Shown here: positions 6,426 through 10,624 of the stretch, in pieces
Position numbering within the stretch: the stretch's first letter is position 1
How the letters are laid out: each line of letters begins with the position of its first letter
Assembly: GCA_013151875.1 (NCBI GenBank)
Contig: JAADHL010000115.1
Location: 1-10,624 of the forward strand
Direction of reading: 5' to 3'
Length of the DNA stretch: 10,624 nt
From: Deltaproteobacteria bacterium
Lineage (GTDB): Bacteria; Myxococcota_A; UBA9042; DTJE01
Program-made: the position numbers and the translations under genes
The notes under the pieces: generated by a model
What the model was told of the DNA's origin: nothing
Databases searched by the model: none
Seen by the model: the letters and a program-made list of their open reading frames with translations, nothing else

Positions 6426-7136
6426 ATGGAACTAGGCGCCATCGAGCGAACGGACCTGGCTACCTCGATAGCCGAAAAGCTGAGGCTTTCCATAGTGTCG
6501 GGCGTCTTCAGGCCGGGAGATCGCCTGCCGTCCGAGCGCAAGCTGGCCGATGTGCTTCAGGTGACGCGCACCACCCTGCGTGAGGCGCTCAAGGTCCTGG
6601 AAACCCTGAAATTCATCCGTATCAGGCAGGGCGATGGGGTCAAGGTCCTGGACTACATGCGGGGGGCCAACCTCGAGATCCTGGCGGATCTCCTCTTCAG
6701 GGACGGCACCCTGGATTCCGCGTTGTTCCGGAACATCCTGGAGGCCAGGGGGTTTTTCGGTAGGACCCTGGCCCGGCTGGCGGCGATGCGGGCCACAAAG
6801 GAGCAGATACGAAATTACTCCGACATGGTCGAGCGGCTTGCCTCTGCGGCCGGAGATCCACCAGCCATGCAGGAAATCGACCTCGACTGCTTCGAGCTTC
6901 TGGCCCAGTCCAGCGACAATCTCGTCTTTGTCTTCGTGCTGAATTCCATCCGATCGATCTATCTGAGTCACAAGGGGGTTTTCGAGCGTCTTTATGAGGA
7001 ACCCGACAGGTTGATTGAAGGGCACGGAAAGGTTCTGGCCGCGATAAGGGCCCGAGAACCAGCCGCTGCCGAGGCGGCCATGGGCGAGATGCTGGATGGT
7101 CCCGAAGGCGTGACGAAAAGGGGTGAAAATGGGTAG
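6426..7136 (+). CDS. GntR-family transcriptional regulator, FadR subfamily (FCD domain)
   Basis: The 236 residues comprise a winged helix-turn-helix at about 10-75, with the family signature PGDRLPSERKLADVL (30-44), the recognition helix TRTTLREALKVLE (47-59) and a wing ending in RQGDG. An all-helical FCD effector domain spans about 95-225. In many FCD proteins a D-x3-H pair begins the metal site; here the equivalent stretch IDLDCFELLA has Glu where His is expected, although a later His (H200) is present. The ligand may therefore be held without the usual metal, as in acyl-CoA-binding FadR, but this is inference. GGAGGA lies five bases before the ATG. It is first in an operon with the SDR and the 142-residue protein, behind a promoter with a FadR-type operator, so it probably represses its own operon. 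Confidence 0.9.
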   Translation: MELGAIERTDLATSIAEKLRLSIVSGVFRPGDRLPSERKLADVLQVTRTTLREALKVLETLKFIRIRQGDGVKVLDYMRGANLEILADLLFRDGTLDSALFRNILEARGFFGRTLARLAAMRATKEQIRNYSDMVERLASAAGDPPAMQEIDLDCFELLAQSSDNLVFVFVLNSIRSIYLSHKGVFERLYEEPDRLIEGHGKVLAAIRAREPAAAEAAMGEMLDGPEGVTKRGENG

Positions 7137-8226
7137 GACCCGCAAAGCGCCGCCGTCCGTCCCTCCCGCTGTCCTGGTGACCGGCGCGGCCGGTTCGGTG
7201 GGGCATTTCTTGGTGAAACACCTGGCGAAGGGGGGCTTCAGGGTCATTGCCCTTGACCTGCCTGGGGCCGACTTCCCCCGGATTCGCGGCGGCAAGGTGC
7301 GTGTCATCAAGGGGGATATTACGGCCCCAGGTATCATCGAGGAGGCCGTCATGGGCGTAAAGGCGGTAATCCATGCGGCAGCCGTCGTGGACATAGGCGC
7401 AACGTGGGATGAACTGGCGCCGGTCAATTATTTCGCGACGACCAAACTGTACGATGCCGCCAGGGAAGCCGGTGTCGAACATTTCGTGTTCTTTTCGACC
7501 GGGTCGGTCTATAAGGGCGGCCCCCAGTACCAGGACGAAGGCTCGCCTACGGCGACCGCCAACGACTACGTCAGGACCAAGCTGATGGCGGAAAAATACC
7601 TGAGGACGTCCAGCGGGCCGACCACGGTGAACATCATCAGGCCCGCCCTGATCTACGGTCCATGGGGGAAGGTGCTGGCGGGCGCCCTCGCCACCGTTCC
7701 GTATATGCTGCGCCTCTTCACCGACCACATGGTGACCTTGACTGGTGGGCCGATCAGCAACTGGGTGCATGCGGAGGACGCGGCCAGGGCGGCCGTCTTT
7801 CTGGTCGGCAATCCGCAACCGCACGGGCAGGTATTCAATGTGGCGAACGACGATCCCGTATCGGTCGGCGACATGTTCTCGATCGCGCTTCGGGCTGGAG
7901 GCGTTGCCCTGCACGAGCCCCGTATTCCATTCCCCGCGGCATTGGTGCGCGCCTTCAAGCCCCTGATTGCCCATGACCTAGTGTTGAACCCCGTCAACCG
8001 GGTGACCTCGGCGCTCTTTGGGTTGGCCGCGCGCAAGGCAGGGTTGACAAGCCCGCTGACGCCGCGCCTGGACAAGGAGGCCCTGGATTTCGCCGTCCGG
8101 AACATGCTGTTCGACAACCGTTTGCTCAAAGGCCTGGGTTTCGAGTACAGATACCCAAGGTTCGAGGACGGCTGGCTGGCCACGCAGGACTGGTACCAGC
8201 GCAACCATTGGGTGCCCGCCGCCTGA
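7129..8226 (+). CDS. Extended short-chain dehydrogenase (NAD-dependent epimerase / 3-beta-HSD-like)
   Basis: This is a 365-residue extended SDR. The nucleotide-binding TGAAGSVG lies at 18-25, with acidic D43 at the end of strand 2, favouring NAD(H). HAAAVVD follows strand 4. The catalytic Ser region is FFSTGSVY (121-128), and the active-site pair is Y147-x3-K151 (YVRTK). RPALIYGP (171-178) and NWVHAEDAARA (211-221) follow, as in 3-beta-hydroxysteroid dehydrogenase/isomerase and sugar epimerase relatives; the RYPRFEDG..ATQDWY end is typical of the 3-beta-HSD-like branch. The substrate is not determined. The ATG at 7129 has AAAGGGGTG just upstream and overlaps gntR by 8 bp; a GTG at 7123 is less likely. 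Coexpression with a FadR-type regulator favours a lipid-like substrate over a sugar, by inference. Confidence 0.9.
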   Translation: MGRTRKAPPSVPPAVLVTGAAGSVGHFLVKHLAKGGFRVIALDLPGADFPRIRGGKVRVIKGDITAPGIIEEAVMGVKAVIHAAAVVDIGATWDELAPVNYFATTKLYDAAREAGVEHFVFFSTGSVYKGGPQYQDEGSPTATANDYVRTKLMAEKYLRTSSGPTTVNIIRPALIYGPWGKVLAGALATVPYMLRLFTDHMVTLTGGPISNWVHAEDAARAAVFLVGNPQPHGQVFNVANDDPVSVGDMFSIALRAGGVALHEPRIPFPAALVRAFKPLIAHDLVLNPVNRVTSALFGLAARKAGLTSPLTPRLDKEALDFAVRNMLFDNRLLKGLGFEYRYPRFEDGWLATQDWYQRNHWVPAA

Positions 8227-8296
8227 CGACGGCCCGGAAAATGGGATCAAAAGGAAGGGGTCAGGCCAATAAGGTCCTTCAAGGGAGGAACAAGAC

Positions 8297-8725
8297 ATGA
8301 AATTCCGGTTCGACGAAAACATGTACGGCCACTTTCGCGAAATCAGGCCGGACGGCGCATCCGGCACCTTCGACTTTACCTGCCGGGCCGAGGCGGACAT
8401 GGTGCGGTTCATTCAGGACCGCAATATGCGGCTGACGGGGACCGTGACCATGGAAGGGATCGCGAAGGATGCGCCCATGGAGGGCACATTGAGGATAGAC
8501 CCGTTGTCCGGCAAGGAACTGGTCTACGACTTCACGTTTGCGCATGACGGGTCCAGGTATCGCTTCCTGGGCAGGAAATCGGTCCGTTTCATGGCCCCGG
8601 TGACATCCATGACCAATCTTTCGGGTCAGGTCGAACGGGACGGGGTCACCCTTGCCGACGTGGACTCCCGCTTCAACCTGTTGGAGCTTCCGGGGTTTCT
8701 GCTGAGTTTCCGATTGGGCCTATAG
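8297..8725 (+). CDS. Conserved-looking protein of unknown function
   Basis: This 142-residue protein has no signal peptide or membrane segment. It alternates short beta-like stretches (RLTGTVTMEGI, MEGTLRIDP, LVYDFTFAHDGSRYRFLGRKSVRF, MTNLSGQVERDG). Its style recalls the small beta domains attached to cholesterol-oxidase-like GMC oxidoreductases and some lipid hydrolases of actinobacteria and myxobacteria, but this is a weak impression. The ribosome site GGGAGGA is seven bases before the ATG. It follows the SDR by 70 bp in the same direction and is probably cotranscribed with it and gntR. Its stop is shared, within CTATAG, with the convergent ACT gene. A role as a lipid- or steroid-binding accessory of the SDR is speculative. 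Confidence 0.75.
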   Translation: MKFRFDENMYGHFREIRPDGASGTFDFTCRAEADMVRFIQDRNMRLTGTVTMEGIAKDAPMEGTLRIDPLSGKELVYDFTFAHDGSRYRFLGRKSVRFMAPVTSMTNLSGQVERDGVTLADVDSRFNLLELPGFLLSFRLGL

Positions 8726-9121
8726 ACCCATTTCAGCAAGCGCGTGTTGGGCCTTTTCCATGTCGGTGACCTTCAAATAGAGTATGCCGGCCTTATCTTC
8801 GGGACTGAGGCCGCCGTACGCATACTCGATGTTGACACCCGCTTCCGAGAGGACCCGCGCGAGATCGGCCATGTTGCCGGGCTTGTTGGGAAGGGTCACC
8901 TTGATGATCTCGCTGTCCAGCACCAAGACCCCTGACTCGCCCAGGACATGGATCGCCTTGGCGGCGTCGTCCACGATGAGGCGCAGGACCGCGTGGTCCC
9001 TGGCGTCGTCAACGGCCAGGCCCTGAATGCTGATCTCGCGGTCGGACAGGTTTCCGCATATCGCGGCCAGGGTTCCTGGTTTATTGGCCACGAACACTGC
9101 CAGTTGCTTGACGATTTCCAC
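8720..9121 (-). CDS. Tandem ACT-domain protein
   Basis: The 133 residues contain two ACT domains and nothing else: the first at about 5-66 with NKPGTLA at 13-19, the second at about 73-131 with NKPGNMA at 79-85. In ACT domains this N-K-P-G loop lies at the ligand and dimer interface, and amino acids are the usual ligands. Free-standing tandem ACT proteins are probable regulators of amino-acid enzymes; no partner is adjacent. The GTG at 9121 has AAGGAG about seven bases upstream. The frame is open further upstream to 9175, but that extension (Arg/Pro-rich) lacks a ribosome site and lies before the first ACT strand. The end overlaps the convergent 142-residue gene by 6 bp. A promoter is seen at 9232-9260. 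Confidence 0.9.
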   Translation of the reverse strand: MEIVKQLAVFVANKPGTLAAICGNLSDREISIQGLAVDDARDHAVLRLIVDDAAKAIHVLGESGVLVLDSEIIKVTLPNKPGNMADLARVLSEAGVNIEYAYGGLSPEDKAGILYLKVTDMEKAQHALAEMGL

Positions 9122-9231
9122 GGGTTGTCTCCTTCCTTGTCGATGGTTGTCGGGTCGGCCAAGCAGCCGCCCCATGCAACGTCCTACCGGCGTCGGAACC
9201 CCCCGACAGCCGGCATGTTACAATCACGTCC

Positions 9232-9260
9232 ATCGTATCGTGGTGGCGGATCGCGGTCAA
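9232..9260 (-). promoter_or_regulatory. Promoter of the ACT gene
   Basis: On the minus strand TTGACC (9260-9255) and TACGAT (9237-9232) are separated by 17 bases. The predicted start near 9225 leaves a leader of about 100 bases. The divergent DHH gene lies on the other side; I could not find a convincing plus-strand promoter for it in 9122-9303, apart from an isolated TACAAT at 9219-9224 without a -35. Confidence 0.55.
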
Positions 9261-9303
9261 GAAACACGGTTTAGAAGTACGGTCTAACGGTCAAGGAGGC
9301 GCG

Positions 9304-10377
9304 GTGGACGATTTCGACGCAAGGACGGACGAACTGCTGGAGGTGCTCGGACGCTACGAAGGACAACGACTCTTCACTGCGGTCATAGGTTCGCCTGATC
9401 CGGACGGTCTGGCATCCGCCTGGGCCCTGTCGTTTCTGGCCAAGCATGTCGGGGTCCGCATGGACATACTGACCTTCGAGGTCCTCAGCCGGCCGGATAA
9501 TCTGGCCTTTGTGCGGATGCTGGACATTCCCTTCAAAAGGGTCCGGCTCAGGCTGCCGCGGATAAAGTACGCGGGTTTCGCCGTGGTGGATCGCCAGAAT
9601 GCCCGCCTGCCGGTGCCGGTCAAAAAGGGGCTGCCCCTGGTCGCCCATATCGACCACCATGTCAAGGTGAGGTCCAGGGCCGCGTTCGTCCAGCAGGAGC
9701 CCAGAGCGGGCAGCACCGCAAGCATCATGGCGCATCACTTCGCGCACCGGACCGACGTACTGGTGGATGACCCGGAGGAGGCCTGCCGGGTCTGCACCGC
9801 GCTGATGTACGGGATCCGGACCGACACCGGCGACTTCCTGAACGCGGAGCCCTTCGATTTCGAGGCGGCCGCTCTCATCGCGCCATGGGTGACGCCCGAA
9901 CTCGTGAGGGCCGTGGTCAGAACCCCTTTGGGACGTCACTTTCTGGACGCGTTGTCCAGCGCCTTGAAGACCGCGCATACAGAGAACGGCCTGACCGTGG
10001 CCTTCGCCGGCCGGGTGGGTGGACGCAACCGCGACGCAATCGGCCAGACAGCGGATTTTCTGGCCACGGGCGAGGACACCGAGACGGTGGTCGTGTTCGG
10101 AAACGTCAACGGGACCATTGTCGGCTCCCTGCGGACTTCCGACCCCGACCTGGATTCCTATCGCATGCTGGATGAGGCCCTGTCCACGGCCCTGGGCTCG
10201 CATGTGGATTGCGGCGGCAGGAGGTTCGCGGGTGGATTCCAGATACCCCCATCCCAGTTCCCGTCGGGCGACGACATCAGTTCCACCGAGCTGGTGGCGA
10301 ACGCGTTGCGGTCATTCTGGAACAGCAAAAAGAAGGTTCGAAGACGGCGGAAAGGCGCCAGATCCAGGGCACGGTAG
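9304..10377 (+). CDS. DHH-family phosphoesterase (NrnA/PAP-phosphatase-like)
   Basis: The 357 residues form a DHH domain (about 20-180) and a DHHA1-like domain (about 225-340). Motif I reads GSPDPDGLASA with D32 and D34; motif II is D96 in VVDRQ; motif III is D117-H118-H119; motif IV is D174 in RTDTGDF. The C-terminal domain has CGGRRFAGGF at 303-312, the substrate-binding GG signature. Relatives hydrolyse small oligonucleotides, pAp or cyclic dinucleotides with Mn2+. Motif I normally begins with a metal-binding His (GHPDPDG); here it is S30. The last 16 residues are strongly basic (KKKVRRRRKGARSRAR), which may help bind nucleic acid. The start is GTG with AAGGAGG four bases before it. The gene is monocistronic and divergent from the ACT gene. 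Precise substrate unknown. Confidence 0.88.
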   Translation: MDDFDARTDELLEVLGRYEGQRLFTAVIGSPDPDGLASAWALSFLAKHVGVRMDILTFEVLSRPDNLAFVRMLDIPFKRVRLRLPRIKYAGFAVVDRQNARLPVPVKKGLPLVAHIDHHVKVRSRAAFVQQEPRAGSTASIMAHHFAHRTDVLVDDPEEACRVCTALMYGIRTDTGDFLNAEPFDFEAAALIAPWVTPELVRAVVRTPLGRHFLDALSSALKTAHTENGLTVAFAGRVGGRNRDAIGQTADFLATGEDTETVVVFGNVNGTIVGSLRTSDPDLDSYRMLDEALSTALGSHVDCGGRRFAGGFQIPPSQFPSGDDISSTELVANALRSFWNSKKKVRRRRKGARSRAR

Positions 10378-10385
10378 CCGTTTTT
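10371..10385 (+). terminator. Possible weak terminator of the DHH gene
   Basis: ACGG-TAG-CCGT overlaps the DHH stop codon and is followed by a T-run (10381-10385). The stem is only four base pairs, so this is a weak call. Confidence 0.25.
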
Positions 10386-10407
10386 GGAGTCTGCCGCCCG
10401 GATGCAT

Positions 10408-10436
10408 TTGCAAAGTGCGGACTGATTCAATAGAAT
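10408..10436 (+). promoter_or_regulatory. tRNA-Met promoter
   Basis: TTGCAA (10408-10413) and TAGAAT (10431-10436) are spaced by 17 bases. Transcription would start near 10443, about 13 bases before the tRNA. It is suited to constitutive expression. Confidence 0.65.
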
Positions 10437-10455
10437 ACCGCCGCCTTGGACCGAT

Positions 10456-10528
10456 GGGCCTATAGCTCAGTTGGAAGAGCCACCGGCTCATAACCGGTCG
10501 GTCCCTGGTTCGAGCCCAGGTGGGCCCA
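10456..10528 (+). tRNA. tRNA-Met (CAT), elongator type
   Basis: A complete cloverleaf is present. Acceptor GGGCCTA pairs with TGGGCCC (one T-G wobble); D arm GCTC/GAGC has an 8-base loop AGTTGGAA; anticodon arm ACCGG/CCGGT has loop CTCATAA, anticodon CAT at 10489-10491; the T arm is CCTGG-TTCGAGC-CCAGG. The discriminator is A and CCA is not encoded. The fully paired G1-C72 and single-C acceptor pattern exclude initiator tRNA. The arms resemble elongator tRNA-Met more than the lysidine-modified tRNA-Ile2, which also has CAT in the gene. It has its own promoter. Confidence 0.95.
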
Positions 10529-10537
10529 CTGGACCCT

Positions 10538-10573
10538 GGGAGGTGTGGATGGGGTTTGCGATCAAACCTCCCC
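10538..10573 (+). other. Inverted repeats after the tRNA
   Basis: GGTTTG-CGAT-CAAACC (10553-10568) is a tight hairpin, and GGGAGGT (10538-10544) can pair with ACCTCCC (10566-10572) instead, so two structures are mutually exclusive. No T-run follows, so it is not a classical terminator. GGGAGG also reads as a ribosome site for the ATG at 10549, and the second structure would hide it. Confidence 0.4.
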
Positions 10574-10624
10574 TGGAAAACAGGAACCCGAGGTCGTCAG
10601 GGACATGCGCTCCCGACAGACTCT
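10549..10624 (+). CDS. Possible start of a gene running off the right edge
   Basis: An ATG preceded by GGGAGG at a 5-base spacing opens a frame that stays open for the remaining 25 codons (MGFAIKPPLENRNPRSS onward). The stretch is too short to recognise anything, and it could be chance in GC-rich sequence. Confidence 0.28.
   Translation, partial: MGFAIKPPLENRNPRSSGTCAPDRL

Noticed and set aside
6432..7974. Overlapping long minus-strand open frames
   Set aside because: They are antisense to gntR and the SDR, without ribosome sites or recognisable motifs.
9271..10203. Minus-strand open frame of 310 codons
   Set aside because: It is antisense to the DHH phosphoesterase, which has intact family motifs.

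Overview
This is a GC-rich, gene-dense bacterial chromosomal segment. The gene set is a DUF35/thiolase pair, glutamate dehydrogenase, GrpE, a FadR-type GntR regulator with an extended SDR, a tandem ACT protein, a DHH phosphoesterase and an elongator tRNA-Met. Together with an acidic-linker lipoprotein, it fits a deltaproteobacterial-grade organism (Myxococcota or Desulfobacterota-like). That placement is an impression from protein style and base composition and could not be tested here.

Layout. Positions 1-435 hold no convincing gene. They contain a pair of exact 40-bp direct repeats (190-229, 366-405) and a partial third copy, just downstream of a leftward operon. Positions 436-2327 (minus) encode a thiolase and its DUF35 zinc-ribbon/OB-fold partner, translationally coupled. 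The thiolase N-terminus is out of frame with its body: the well-placed start at 2327 reaches the body only if one TC unit is removed from a (TC)3 run. Positions 2532-5172 (minus) form a probable operon of glutamate dehydrogenase, a HAD hydrolase and a small lipoprotein. Its probable promoter is embedded in a long inverted repeat. Divergent from it is grpE (5406-6095) with a clear sigma70-type promoter.

Positions 6157-6339 are a 183-bp imperfect palindrome, apparently a dispersed, MITE-like or structured element. It is followed by a strong promoter with a FadR-type operator (TGGTC-G-GACCA) over the predicted transcription start. That promoter drives gntR, an SDR (3-beta-HSD/epimerase-like) and a small protein of unknown function (6426-8725). 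A convergent gene for a tandem ACT protein (8720-9121, minus) meets this operon in a 6-bp palindrome, CTATAG, that supplies both stop codons. A divergent gene encodes a DHH-family phosphoesterase with a Ser in place of the motif I His. A tRNA-Met(CAT) with its own promoter and possibly the start of another gene close the window.

Functionally, the thiolase/DUF35 pair and the GntR-SDR operon both suggest acyl-CoA, lipid or steroid-like metabolism, perhaps under a shared regulator: the 7-mer CGGACCA occurs in the operators upstream of both. GDH and the HAD protein belong to central nitrogen and phosphate-ester metabolism. I found no complete mobile element, CRISPR array or defence system. The most unusual items are the thiolase frameshift with its missing nucleophile, the long palindromic element, and the operators.
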